Positions 1 through 7,109 of a DNA stretch of 8,983 bases are shown here, one piece after another. The notes beneath the pieces were generated by a model. It had not been told where the DNA came from and made no database searches. It saw only the letters and a program-made list of their open reading frames with translations. Each line of letters starts with the position of its first letter. Within the stretch, counting starts at the first letter, position 1. Origin of the DNA: Flavobacteriaceae bacterium. GTDB lineage: Bacteria > Bacteroidota > Bacteroidia > Flavobacteriales > Flavobacteriaceae. Location: NCBI GenBank assembly GCA_027068695.1, contig JAMOMG010000196.1:1-8983 (forward strand). Reading direction: 5' to 3'. The position numbers and the translations under genes are program-made.

Positions 1-2
1 TT

Positions 3-1439
3 AAGAATAAGCCAAATGAGGCAGGTATTATTTATTGTTTAAGTAGAAAATCTACAGAACAATTAGCTTCTAAATTAACCCAGCAAGGAATTAATTCAGC
101 AGCATATCACGCAGGTTTAAGTTCAGAGCAACGTACAAAAACACAAGAAAATTTCATATACGATAAGGTGCAAGTAGTTTGTGCTACCATTGCATTTGGA
201 ATGGGGATAGACAAATCAAATGTTCGTTGGGTAATACACTATAATATGCCTAAGAACATAGAGGGGTATTATCAGGAAATTGGGCGTTGTGGTAGAGATG
301 GGGTAGAAGCAACTGCTTTATTATTTCATAGTTATGGAGATGTAATTCAGCTTCGGAAATTTATAAATGGTGCTAGTAATGAAGAAGTCCAAATAGCAAA
401 ACTAGAGCGAATGAAACAATTTTCAGAAGCAACTATTTGTCGAAGAAAAATATTGTTGGGTTATTTTGGTGAATTGTTATCTGAAAATTGTGAAAATTGT
501 GATGTTTGTAACAATCCACCTCAATTTTTTAACGGTACAATTATAGCTCAAAAAGCACTTTCAGTAATTACTCGTTTAAAAGAACAAGAAGCAATAGGAA
601 TTATAATTGATGTGTTGCGAGGTGCCAAAAATGCAACTATTATAGATAAACAATACGATAAATTAAAATCGCATGGTATAGGAAATGATATTTCTTGGAG
701 AGATTGGCAACAATATCTTATTCAGTTAATAAATCAAGGGTATTGTGAAATAGCTTTTCATAAGAATAATGCAATACAGTTAACTCCTTTTTCAAAAAAA
801 GTATTGTTTGAAAATGAAATTGTGAATTTAACACGTCCAATAGCATATAAAGAACAACAGGCTATACAGAAAATAGCAAAGCAAAAAAAGGTTACAAAAG
901 ACACCTTATTTGAGCGACTGCGGAAACTACGTCAGGAAATAGCATTGGTAGAAAATATTCCAGCATATTTGGTTTTTAGTGATGCTTCGCTAAAAGAAAT
1001 GGAAAGAGCAAGACCATTGTGTGAGTCAGATTTTTTAGATATAAGTGGAGTAGGACAACGAAAGTTAGAAGTGTATGGGGAAGATTTTATTGCAGAAATA
1101 GCTTCTTTTTCAAAAGAAAAAATTAAAACAACTAAGAAGAGAAATACTCATAAAGTAACGTATGAATTATATAAAGAAGGTTTTTCTATAGATGAAATTG
1201 CCGAAAAACGAAACTTAAAATCAACTACAATATTTTCTCATTTAGCAAAATTATATACAGATGGAAAAGATATTGATATCTATAGTTTTGTAACGAAAGG
1301 GGAAGTTGAAAAAGTGAGAAAATCTAAAGAAGTATTAGATAGTCCTAATGCGTTAAAACCATATTTTGAATATTTAAATTCAGAAATTGCATATTTTAAA
1401 ATTCGTTTAGCATTAACAATTATAGCTAAGGAAAGTTAG
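3..1439 (+). CDS. recQ: RecQ-family ATP-dependent DNA helicase, 3' part (5' end outside window)
   Basis: This is the C-terminal 478 residues of a RecQ 3'-5' DNA helicase, which unwinds recombination and repair intermediates. The reading frame is open from base 3, so the GTG at 168 is internal and not a start. Visible parts in order are helicase lobe 2 with the motif IV region (IIYCLSRKSTEQLA, then AAYHAGL), motif V (ATIAFGMGIDK) and motif VI (QEIGRCGRDG). Next comes the RecQ zinc site, Cys-x16-Cys-x2-Cys-x2-Cys, starting at TICRRK, the same spacing as in E. coli RecQ. An RQC winged-helix region follows, then an HRDC domain (about 960-1110, VFSDASLKEM to GQRKLEVYGEDF). The C-terminal tail resembles the helix-turn-helix often appended to Bacteroidota RecQ (EGFSIDEIAEKRNLKSTTIFSHLAKL). 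Motif VI has Cys where Ala is usual (GRAGRDG). The Walker motifs lie upstream of the window. Family assignment is firm; the paralog is uncertain because many Bacteroidota carry two or more RecQ genes. Confidence 0.95.
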   Translation, partial: KNKPNEAGIIYCLSRKSTEQLASKLTQQGINSAAYHAGLSSEQRTKTQENFIYDKVQVVCATIAFGMGIDKSNVRWVIHYNMPKNIEGYYQEIGRCGRDGVEATALLFHSYGDVIQLRKFINGASNEEVQIAKLERMKQFSEATICRRKILLGYFGELLSENCENCDVCNNPPQFFNGTIIAQKALSVITRLKEQEAIGIIIDVLRGAKNATIIDKQYDKLKSHGIGNDISWRDWQQYLIQLINQGYCEIAFHKNNAIQLTPFSKKVLFENEIVNLTRPIAYKEQQAIQKIAKQKKVTKDTLFERLRKLRQEIALVENIPAYLVFSDASLKEMERARPLCESDFLDISGVGQRKLEVYGEDFIAEIASFSKEKIKTTKKRNTHKVTYELYKEGFSIDEIAEKRNLKSTTIFSHLAKLYTDGKDIDIYSFVTKGEVEKVRKSKEVLDSPNALKPYFEYLNSEIAYFKIRLALTIIAKES

Positions 1440-1501
1440 AGATCTATTTTTGAAAATAAAAATGTTAAACTTTTCTAAAAAATGATTTAAAGTGTAATTT
1501 A

Positions 1502-1534
1502 TTGCTAGTTTAAATTTAGAATCTTGTATTTTTG
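1502..1534 (+). promoter_or_regulatory. Bacteroidota-type promoter for the VTT/DedA-like gene
   Basis: TATTTTTG at 1527-1534 matches the Bacteroidota -7 consensus TAnnTTTG exactly and continues as TTTGCA, a common extension in flavobacterial promoters. A TTG at 1502-1504 lies 22 bases upstream and could be the -33 element, at the long end of the usual spacing. Transcription would start near 1540, giving a leader of about 100 nt before the ATG at 1640. This is a consensus match only. Confidence 0.55.
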
Positions 1535-1560
1535 CAAACTAAAATTAAAAAGGACTTACC

Positions 1561-1588
1561 ATTAGAAAGATATACTAAGTTTTCTAAT
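1561..1588. repeat. Perfect inverted repeat ATTAGAAA / TTTCTAAT in leader
   Basis: ATTAGAAA at 1561-1568 is the exact reverse complement of TTTCTAAT at 1581-1588, with a 12-base spacer. It lies downstream of the predicted transcription start and about 50 bases before the ATG at 1640. It could be a weak RNA hairpin in the leader or a protein operator. No T-run follows, so it is not a typical terminator. In such AT-rich DNA, chance occurrence is possible. Confidence 0.35.
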
Positions 1589-1639
1589 TATTTTAATGAA
1601 AAGAGATTGAGTTAAAACACCCTTTTTATATAATTAAAT

Positions 1640-2260
1640 ATGAAGAGAACCACTAAAGTTCAAAAAAAGTCGAAGCTTAAATTATTACATCAGTATTATT
1701 CCTATACTGGTTTTTATACTTTTATTGGTAATAATTTAAAAAAAGCGATTCTTCCTTTTAGTATTATAGTTGTTGGGTTACTACTGTTTAATAAATTTAT
1801 ATTTAATATTAATGAAGGGTTGCACAGCCTTACTGAAATGTTTTCAACCTTAGGAGTTTTAACATTGTTTTTTGTTTCGGAGTCTCTACTTGGCCTAATA
1901 CCTCCAGAAATATTTATAGCTTGGACAAAAAAAACTACAGAGCCAATTTTAAATTTAATTTATCTAGCAACATTATCTTATATAGGTGGTATTATTTCTT
2001 ATTTTATAGGGAAAGCAGTTTTAAGAATAAAGAGTGTAAAGAGTTATTTAGAAAATAAAATGGCTAAACAATTAAAAAATACCGCCAAATGGGGTGGTTT
2101 TTTAATTGTTGTAGGAGCTTTGTTGCCAATACCTTTTTCAATGACTTGTTTGGCTGGAGGTATGATTAAGTATCCACTTAGGGGAGTGTTGTTGTTTGGT
2201 TTGTTGCGTTTTGTTCGTTTTGCAATTTATGGCGCTGCTATTTTCCAAGTAGTGAGTTAG
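1640..2260 (+). CDS. VTT/DedA-like (YqaA-type) inner-membrane protein
   Basis: This is a 206-residue polytopic membrane protein. The N-terminus is basic (MKRTTKVQKKSK), followed by hydrophobic segments at about 36-53, 68-88, 105-127, 152-176 and 180-203. Two features resemble the VTT (DedA/SNARE-associated) fold. The first is an acidic re-entrant-type segment, ESLLGLIPPE (81-90), followed by a Gly-rich helix with YIGGIISYFIGK (114-125). The second is GALLPIPFSMTCLAGGM (159-175), followed by the Arg-containing helix LLRFVRFAIYG (188-198). DedA/VTT proteins have been linked to lipid scrambling and envelope homeostasis, but which activity this divergent member has cannot be told. The gene stands alone behind its own promoter and converges with the Lrp-type gene, leaving about 20 bases between the stops. 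ATG 1640 is chosen because it gives the expected positive-inside N-terminus. Confidence 0.7.
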   Translation: MKRTTKVQKKSKLKLLHQYYSYTGFYTFIGNNLKKAILPFSIIVVGLLLFNKFIFNINEGLHSLTEMFSTLGVLTLFFVSESLLGLIPPEIFIAWTKKTTEPILNLIYLATLSYIGGIISYFIGKAVLRIKSVKSYLENKMAKQLKNTAKWGGFLIVVGALLPIPFSMTCLAGGMIKYPLRGVLLFGLLRFVRFAIYGAAIFQVVS

Positions 2261-2279
2261 TTTAATTTAGAATACACAG

Positions 2280-2729
2280 CTACAAATTTATTCTTTCTAC
2301 AATAGGATTGTTTTCTATAACATTTGATAAAATAATATGTGTACTAGTTTCTCCATACGTAATTAATTGATCAATAAATTGCTCTAAATGTTTCTGGTTA
2401 TTTAGAACAACTTCCATAATAATATTTTCATTCCCTGTGATTCTATAGCAATTTATAACTTCATTAAATGATGTTACTTTATGTATAAAAGGTTTTAGCT
2501 TCCCCATAAAGGCTCTTAAAGTAATCATTGCTTTTAGTTGATGTCCCGTTTCAGAATAAGATACTTTTGCATAATAATTTTCAATAACCCCCATATCCTC
2601 CATTTTACGAATACGTTCTGAAACAGCTGGAGAACTAATACCAACTTTGCGAGCAATTTCAGTATTCGTTTGTCTTGCATTTTGTTGTAAACAATGTAAT
2701 ATACTCCAGTTAATATCGTCTAATTTCAT
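2280..2729 (-). CDS. Lrp/AsnC-family transcriptional regulator
   Basis: This is a 149-residue regulator of typical Lrp/AsnC length. An N-terminal winged helix-turn-helix spans about 4-63. It opens with LDDINWSILHCLQQNARQT, continues with the first helix TEIARKVG, and has a recognition helix in SSPAVSERIRKMEDMGVI (32-49). The C-terminal ligand-binding RAM domain covers about 68-145 (YRITGNENIIMEVV and ITYGETSTHIILSNVIENNPI). Family members form octamers or other even oligomers and often sense amino acids. The effector and targets here are unknown. The RAM turn reads GNEN rather than the more usual G-D/Y-D. The gene is divergent from the unknown gene at 2850, with 120 bases between the two starts, so it could control that gene and itself. 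The neighbours do not identify an amino-acid pathway. Confidence 0.93.
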   Translation of the reverse strand: MKLDDINWSILHCLQQNARQTNTEIARKVGISSPAVSERIRKMEDMGVIENYYAKVSYSETGHQLKAMITLRAFMGKLKPFIHKVTSFNEVINCYRITGNENIIMEVVLNNQKHLEQFIDQLITYGETSTHIILSNVIENNPIVERINL

Positions 2730-2749
2730 ATAATTAAAATTTTAGTGTA

Positions 2750-2757
2750 TAAATATA
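2750..2757 (-). promoter_or_regulatory. Possible -7 box for the Lrp/AsnC gene
   Basis: On the minus strand this reads TATATTTA, one mismatch from TAnnTTTG, about 20 bases upstream of the regulator's ATG. No clear -33 TTG was found. The surrounding DNA is almost pure A/T, so the match is weak. Confidence 0.25.
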
Positions 2758-2822
2758 TTATTTTTTAAATAAAATTAACAGTTTTACTTTAAAAATTAAA
2801 TGTAAATTCTTTTTTTACTTAG

Positions 2823-2830
2823 TAATTTTG
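2823..2830 (+). promoter_or_regulatory. -7 promoter box for the 132-residue gene
   Basis: TAATTTTG matches TAnnTTTG exactly, 19 bases before the ATG at 2850. Transcription would start around 2836, giving a very short leader of 10-15 nt, which fits the lack of a Shine-Dalgarno sequence. No good -33 TTG is present about 20 bases upstream. Confidence 0.45.
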
Positions 2831-2849
2831 GGTAAAATAACTTTAAAGT

Positions 2850-3248
2850 ATGTTTACGTCATCACAGCATAATATCAATCATTCAGTTATCTACAAGAAA
2901 TCGTTAGATATTTTTAATTTGTCACGTCGTATTGCATCGTATGTTACGGATGATAAGGATATGATTTCTATGTATAGATCTGGAAATAAAACAGATAATT
3001 ATGCAGATAATTTGGTGATGAATGCATATAGATTAGTGCCTAAAATTGTAGAGACAGAAATCCAAGAAAATCCTAGTTTAAAATTAAAATATGCTAAATC
3101 ACTTAGACATTTTATTGATATTTTGAATCAAGACTGTTTAAAATTAGAGCGTACTATTACTCATGGAAAAGATTTTGTAAAACTGCTTAGAAAAGAGTTA
3201 AACAAACTTCGTAAAATACATAGCCATTACGTAAATTCTATGTTATAG
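2850..3248 (+). CDS. Hypothetical small helical cytoplasmic protein
   Basis: This 132-residue protein is not one I can name. It lacks a signal peptide and membrane segments. It is rich in Lys, Arg, Leu and Ile and looks mostly alpha-helical. The segments IYKKSLDIFNLSRRIASYVTD (about 14-34), YADNLVMNAYRLVPKIVETEI (51-71) and KLKYAKSLRHFIDILNQDCLKLERTI (78-103), plus FVKLLRKELNKLRKIHSHYVNSM (109-131), suggest a helical bundle of about four helices. The single Cys is at about 95. The layout loosely recalls small four-helix-bundle proteins, but no diagnostic motif is visible. Support for a real gene comes from an exact -7 box upstream, normal codon use and lack of overlap. It is divergent from the Lrp/AsnC gene and converges with icmF, leaving a 19-base gap between the stops. 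Confidence 0.75.
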   Translation: MFTSSQHNINHSVIYKKSLDIFNLSRRIASYVTDDKDMISMYRSGNKTDNYADNLVMNAYRLVPKIVETEIQENPSLKLKYAKSLRHFIDILNQDCLKLERTITHGKDFVKLLRKELNKLRKIHSHYVNSML

Positions 3249-3267
3249 TTTATAAACAGTAGTAGTG

Positions 3268-6200
3268 CTACATATTTCTACGGTATTGTCCCCCAACTTT
3301 AAATAATGCTTCTGTAATTTGACCAATAGAGCAAACTTTACAAGCTTCCATTAATTGTTCAAAAATATTTTCGTTATTAATTGCTTTCTGTTTTAATAAA
3401 GTAAGTTGTTCCTCAACATTTTTTACATTTCCTTTATTTAAGTTTTTAACAACTGTAATTTGATATTTCTTTTCTTCTTCTGTTGCTCTAATTACTTCTT
3501 GAGGTAAAATGGTTGGAGATCCTTTACTGCTTAAAAAAGTATTTACACCAATTATTGGGAATTCTCCAGTGTGTTTTAGCGTTTCATAATACAAACTTTC
3601 TTCTTGAATTTTACTGCGTTGATACATCGTTTCCATTGCTCCTAAAACACCGCCACGTTCTGTAATTCTATCAAATTCAACATAAATGGCTTCTTCAACT
3701 AAATCGGTTAATTCTTCAATAATAAATGCACCTTGAATTGGGTTTTCATTTTTTGCTAAGCCAAGTTCTTTATTAATAATTAATTGAATGGCCATGGCTC
3801 TTCTCACACTTTCTTCAGTTGGAGTTGTAATGGCCTCATCATAAGCATTGGTGTGTAAGCTATTGCAATTGTCGTAAATAGCATACAAAGCTTGTAATGT
3901 GGTTCTAATATCGTTAAAGTCTATTTCTTGTGCATGTAAACTTCTACCGGAAGTTTGAATATGATATTTTAACATTTGGGCTCTTGGGTTTGCACCGTAC
4001 TTATCCTTCATAGCTTTTGCCCATATTTTACGTGCAACTCTACCAATAACCGCATACTCAGGGTCAATTCCATTTGAGAAGAAGAACGATAAATTTGGAC
4101 CGAATTTGTTAATATCCATTCCTCTTGATAAATAATATTCCACATAGGTAAACCCGTTAGCCAGTGTAAATGCTAATTGCGAAATAGGGTTTGCACCAGC
4201 TTCTGCAATATGATACCCTGAAATAGAAACAGAATAAAAATTACGAATCTTGTTCTCAATAAAATATTCTTGTACATCACCCATTAAGCGCAAGGCAAAT
4301 TCAGTTGAAAAGATACACGTATTTTGAGCTTGATCTTCTTTTAAAATATCAGCCTGAACGGTTCCTCTTACTTTTGAAATAGTTTCAGTTTTAATTTGTT
4401 GATACACTTCTTTTGGTAAAACTTCATCACCTGTAACACCAAGTAGTAACAATCCTAAACCATTATTTCCTTCTGGAAGTTCTCCCTGATATTTAGGCCG
4501 TTCAACCCCTTTATTTTTAAAGATGGCTTCTATTTTTGCTTCCGTTTCTTTTTCTAGCTTATTTTTCACGATGTATTTTTCACATTCCTGATCAATAGCT
4601 GCATTCATAAAAAAACCAAGCATCATTGGAGCGGGGCCGTTAATTGTCATTGAAACTGAAGTCATAGGATTGGTTAACTCAAACCCTGAATACAATTTTT
4701 TCGCATCGTCTAAACAACAAATAGAAACTCCTGCATTTCCAATTTTGCCGTAGATATCTGGTCTAATATCAGGATCATTTCCATACAGTGTTACCGAATC
4801 AAAAGCTGTAGATAATCTTTTAGCAGGCATTCCTAAACTTACATAATGAAATCGTCTGTTGGTGCGTTCTGGTCCACCTTCACCGGCAAACATTCTAGTT
4901 GGGTCTTCACCCGTTCTTTTAAATGGAAACAAACCAGCAGTATAGGGGAATTCTCCTGGTACATTTTCTTCTAAAGTCCAATATAAAATGTCTCCCCAAG
5001 CTTCGTATTTTGGTAAAGCTATTTTTGGAATTTGTAAATGTGATAAAGATTCGGTATGTGTTTTTATATTGATTTCTTTATCGCGAACTTTAAAGGAATA
5101 AACATCGTTTTTATAAGCTTGTTTTTTAGTTTCCCAATTTAAAATTGTATTCCAGTTATGTGGATTTAAATCCATTTTAATTTTTGAAAATTCTTTAAAT
5201 AAAAGTGATAAAAATTCTTTAGACTCCTCATTCTTAACGTGGTCACTGAGCGGAGTCGAAGTATGTTTCAAAATCTCATCTTCATTCAACCCAATTTCTA
5301 AAAGGAAAGATTGTTTCGTTTTATTATCAATAATGTTCCCAACCGAACAGATAGTTTTATAAATTCCATATAACTTTTGAGCAATTTCTTTTTGACTTAT
5401 AGCTGTTTTACTATAATTTCTGTTGTTTTCGGTAATTTCAGATAAATAGCGAGTTCGGTTTGGAGGAATAATATGTTGCTTATCCTGAAGTTTGTATTTA
5501 GCATGAAAAGTACTTTTAAAATTGGCAGTTGTTTTTTGGTTTAATTTTTTAATTAAAACACTATATAACTCATTAGTGCCTGGGTCGTTAAATTGAGAAG
5601 CTATAGTGCCGTAAACAGGCATATCTTCAATATTTTTATCAAATAAATTGTGGTTGCGTTGGTATTGCTTTTTAACATCTCGCAAGGCATCTAAGGCACC
5701 GCGTTTGTCAAATTTATTTAATGCAATAATATCTGCAAAATCAATCATGTCAATTTTTTCCAATTGCGTTGCAGCACCGTATTCTGGGGTCATTACGTAC
5801 AGCGAAACATCAGAATAATCTAATATTTCAGTATCACTTTGTCCAATTCCTGAAGTTTCCAACAAAATTAAATCGTAGCCAGCAACTTTTAAAATATCAA
5901 TAGCATCACTTACGTGTTTTGATAAAGCTACATTTGATGCTCTTGTAGCTAAAGAACGCATATAAACACGATTGTTGTTAATAGCATTCATTCTAATTCT
6001 ATCTCCTAATAGTGCACCACCAGTTTTACGTTTTGATGGATCAACAGAAATAATCCCTAATGTTTTTAATGGAAAATCGGTTAAAAATCGACGTACAATT
6101 TCATCAACGGTAGATGATTTTCCAGAGCCTCCAGTTCCTGTTATCCCTAAGACTGGGATTTCAGAATTGCTTGCTTTTTCTCTAATTTCATCAAGAAATT

Positions 6201-6744
6201 CTTTATGTTTTGAAGTGAAATTTTCAGCAGCAGAAATAGTTTGTGCTATTTGAGCTGTATTTTTGTTTTTTAAATTAGAAATTTTAAAGTTGATATTTGT
6301 ACCTGTTGGGAAATCGCATTTTTCAATCATGTCATTAATCATACCTTGTAATCCCATAGACCTACCATCATCAGGAGTGTAAATTCTTGTAATTCCATAG
6401 CTCATTAAATCTTTAATTTCTTTAGGAAGAATTACACCACCTCCACCTCCAAAAATTTTAATTTGTGTAGCCCCTTTTTCCTTTAATAAATCATACATGT
6501 ATTTGAAATACTCATTATGTCCTCCTTGGTAAGAGGTCATAGCAATGGCATTTGCATCTTCTTGAATTGCACAGTTTACAACTTCTTCAACGCTTCTGTC
6601 GTGACCCAAATGAATAACTTCAACACCAGTAGATTGGATAATTCTTCGCATAATGTTAATGGCAGCATCATGCCCATCAAATAATGAAGCGGCTGTTACA
6701 ATTCGTACTTTATTTTTTGGCTTGTAAGGCGTTATTTTTTCCAT
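3268..6744 (-). CDS. icmF: Fused isobutyryl-CoA mutase IcmF (B12 domain, G-protein chaperone, mutase)
   Basis: This 1158-residue adenosylcobalamin-dependent enzyme is expected to interconvert isobutyryl-CoA and n-butyryl-CoA. The B12-binding domain (about 12-145) has DGHD with His25 as the likely lower cobalt ligand, then TSYQGGH and FGGGGGV. The MeaB/ArgK-type GTPase (about 195-405) has the P-loop GTGGSGKS (203-210), [21 protein letters not shown] (233-253), [11 protein letters not shown] (294-304) and NKFD (343-346). This domain loads and protects the cofactor. A variable linker (about 410-570) leads to the CoA-mutase TIM barrel (about 575 onward, including [12 protein letters not shown]). 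Phe606 (GLFPF) and Gln807 (AQNTC) occupy the positions of Tyr and Arg that define methylmalonyl-CoA mutase, pointing to isobutyryl-type specificity. The alignment is by eye, and related acyl-CoA mutase activity is possible. A repeat-like segment encodes residues 495-503. The gene is divergent from hutU. ATG 6744 sits just before the B12 domain. Confidence 0.93.
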   Translation of the reverse strand: MEKITPYKPKNKVRIVTAASLFDGHDAAINIMRRIIQSTGVEVIHLGHDRSVEEVVNCAIQEDANAIAMTSYQGGHNEYFKYMYDLLKEKGATQIKIFGGGGGVILPKEIKDLMSYGITRIYTPDDGRSMGLQGMINDMIEKCDFPTGTNINFKISNLKNKNTAQIAQTISAAENFTSKHKEFLDEIREKASNSEIPVLGITGTGGSGKSSTVDEIVRRFLTDFPLKTLGIISVDPSKRKTGGALLGDRIRMNAINNNRVYMRSLATRASNVALSKHVSDAIDILKVAGYDLILLETSGIGQSDTEILDYSDVSLYVMTPEYGAATQLEKIDMIDFADIIALNKFDKRGALDALRDVKKQYQRNHNLFDKNIEDMPVYGTIASQFNDPGTNELYSVLIKKLNQKTTANFKSTFHAKYKLQDKQHIIPPNRTRYLSEITENNRNYSKTAISQKEIAQKLYGIYKTICSVGNIIDNKTKQSFLLEIGLNEDEILKHTSTPLSDHVKNEESKEFLSLLFKEFSKIKMDLNPHNWNTILNWETKKQAYKNDVYSFKVRDKEINIKTHTESLSHLQIPKIALPKYEAWGDILYWTLEENVPGEFPYTAGLFPFKRTGEDPTRMFAGEGGPERTNRRFHYVSLGMPAKRLSTAFDSVTLYGNDPDIRPDIYGKIGNAGVSICCLDDAKKLYSGFELTNPMTSVSMTINGPAPMMLGFFMNAAIDQECEKYIVKNKLEKETEAKIEAIFKNKGVERPKYQGELPEGNNGLGLLLLGVTGDEVLPKEVYQQIKTETISKVRGTVQADILKEDQAQNTCIFSTEFALRLMGDVQEYFIENKIRNFYSVSISGYHIAEAGANPISQLAFTLANGFTYVEYYLSRGMDINKFGPNLSFFFSNGIDPEYAVIGRVARKIWAKAMKDKYGANPRAQMLKYHIQTSGRSLHAQEIDFNDIRTTLQALYAIYDNCNSLHTNAYDEAITTPTEESVRRAMAIQLIINKELGLAKNENPIQGAFIIEELTDLVEEAIYVEFDRITERGGVLGAMETMYQRSKIQEESLYYETLKHTGEFPIIGVNTFLSSKGSPTILPQEVIRATEEEKKYQITVVKNLNKGNVKNVEEQLTLLKQKAINNENIFEQLMEACKVCSIGQITEALFKVGGQYRRNM
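5239..5262. repeat. Repeat-like GC-richer segment inside the icmF linker
   Basis: On the plus strand this 24-base segment begins GTGGTCACTGAGCG and ends GAGTCGAAGT. It is visibly richer in G+C than the AT-rich gene around it. From memory, the core (minus strand ACTTCGACTCCGCTCAGTG) belongs to a dispersed short repeat common in Flavobacteriia. That could not be checked here, and the window has only one copy. Read as icmF it is in frame and gives TSTPLSDHV (residues 495-503), within the poorly conserved linker between the GTPase and mutase domains. Confidence 0.5.
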
Positions 6745-6863
6745 GGATGTATAAAATTCAGTATTGCAATTTAGCCAAAATTTATAAGTAAAATTGTGGC
6801 TGTTGTTGTTTTGTTTTTAATAAAAAGAGATTAATTATGAATAAAAATAGTTAGAAAATTAAA

Positions 6864-6883
6864 TTAGTACTATAAAGTACAAA
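6864..6883. repeat. Inverted repeat GTACT-N4-AGTAC, possible operator
   Basis: GTACT at 6867-6871 pairs with AGTAC at 6876-6880 around ATAA. After one mismatch, the outer TT (6864-6865) pairs with AA (6882-6883). It lies about 120 bases upstream of icmF and 125 bases upstream of the hutU promoter box. The compact dyad could be a regulator site serving either gene, but no binding protein can be named. Confidence 0.3.
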
Positions 6884-6982
6884 AAAACAATTAAAAGATT
6901 GAATATATTTTAAAAAGTGTAAGTAATAAATAGTTTGAATATTGTTTTTGTTGCCTCCAAATTTTATAAAAAAAGAACAGCA

Positions 6983-7001
6983 ATTTGCATTATATTTGCA
7001 T
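6983..7001 (+). promoter_or_regulatory. hutU promoter -7 box overlapping ATTTGCAT direct repeats
   Basis: TATATTTG at 6991-6998 is an exact TAnnTTTG -7 box, followed by CA as in many flavobacterial promoters. No convincing -33 TTG is found at the expected distance, which would suit a promoter that needs an activator. ATTTGCAT occurs twice, at 6983-6990 and 6994-7001, with an 11-base period, about one helical turn. The second copy overlaps the -7 box. Transcription would start near 7005. Confidence 0.55.
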
Positions 7002-7020
7002 CAAACCAAGTAATTAGAAT

Positions 7021-7098
7021 ATGTTGAGTATTTTTCACTTTACGTATAAAATAGGTATTGCGTTAACTCATTTTAGAGTTGATATTCGCTATCCATAG
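7021..7098 (+). CDS. Candidate leader peptide (uORF) upstream of hutU
   Basis: An ATG about 16 bases after the predicted transcription start opens a 25-codon ORF that begins MLSIF and ends HFRVDIRYP, followed by TAG. It contains two His codons (6 and 17), an ordinary number for a peptide this small. The last sense codon is Pro, a residue that slows release at a stop codon. TnaC, the 24-residue E. coli tryptophanase leader, likewise ends in Pro before its stop. The stop codon lies inside the right arm of the hairpin at 7088-7099. A second ATG downstream (7119) gives only a four-codon ORF ending in TAA. No Shine-Dalgarno sequence is visible, which is normal for Bacteroidota. Translation is inferred; a chance ORF of this size is possible. 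Confidence 0.4.
   Translation: MLSIFHFTYKIGIALTHFRVDIRYP
7060..7089 (+). promoter_or_regulatory. Candidate alternative hairpin within the leader
   Basis: TTAACTC (7063-7069) can pair with GAGTTGA (7076-7082) around a 6-base loop, giving seven pairs including one G-U. An outer GCG (7060-7062) can pair with CGC (7087-7089) across a 4-base bulge. That outer pairing uses bases also needed by the left arm of the next hairpin (7088-7091), so the two forms would compete. The structure was found by eye; no folding energy was computed. Confidence 0.3.
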
Positions 7099-7109
7099 CT
7101 TAATTTTTT
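7084..7109 (+). terminator. Weak intrinsic terminator / attenuator candidate in the hutU leader
   Basis: GCTA (7088-7091) pairs with TAGC (7096-7099) around TCCA. ATT (7084-7086) pairs with AAT (7102-7104) across a small internal loop, and a run of six T's follows (7104-7109). The stem is short and AT-rich, so it would be a weak terminator at best. It encloses the last sense codon and stop codon of the upstream ORF, so a ribosome paused there would block it. Confidence 0.3.

Larger units (their letters stand above)
1440..1639. other. Intergenic region between recQ and the VTT protein gene
   Basis: This is 200 bases of AT-rich DNA. It has no GC-rich hairpin plus T-run that would mark a clear recQ terminator. 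It holds a convincing Bacteroidota-type promoter at 1502-1534 and, inside the predicted 5' leader of the next gene, a perfect 8-base inverted repeat at 1561-1588. No ORF or RNA gene was recognised. Confidence 0.6.

Noticed and set aside
168..1439. GTG at 168 as the start of a shorter helicase gene
   Set aside because: The frame is open back to base 3 and encodes conserved RecQ lobe-2 sequence (IIYCLSRKSTEQLA, AAYHAGL), so the gene simply enters from outside the window.
1445..1452. Second TATTTTTG box just after recQ
   Set aside because: It matches TAnnTTTG but has no TTG about 20 bases upstream and is 60 bases or more farther from the gene than the better box at 1527; such matches arise easily in AT-rich DNA.
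3248..3257. Palindrome GTTTATAAAC between the convergent stops, as a bidirectional terminator
   Set aside because: It has no loop, is nearly all A/T and is not flanked by T-runs on either strand; the nearby GTAG/CTAC pairing is only 4 bases.
5972..6253. 93-codon ORF on the plus strand inside icmF
   Set aside because: It lies antisense to the strongly conserved GTPase and B12-domain coding sequence, has no family resemblance and no promoter; it is a shadow ORF.
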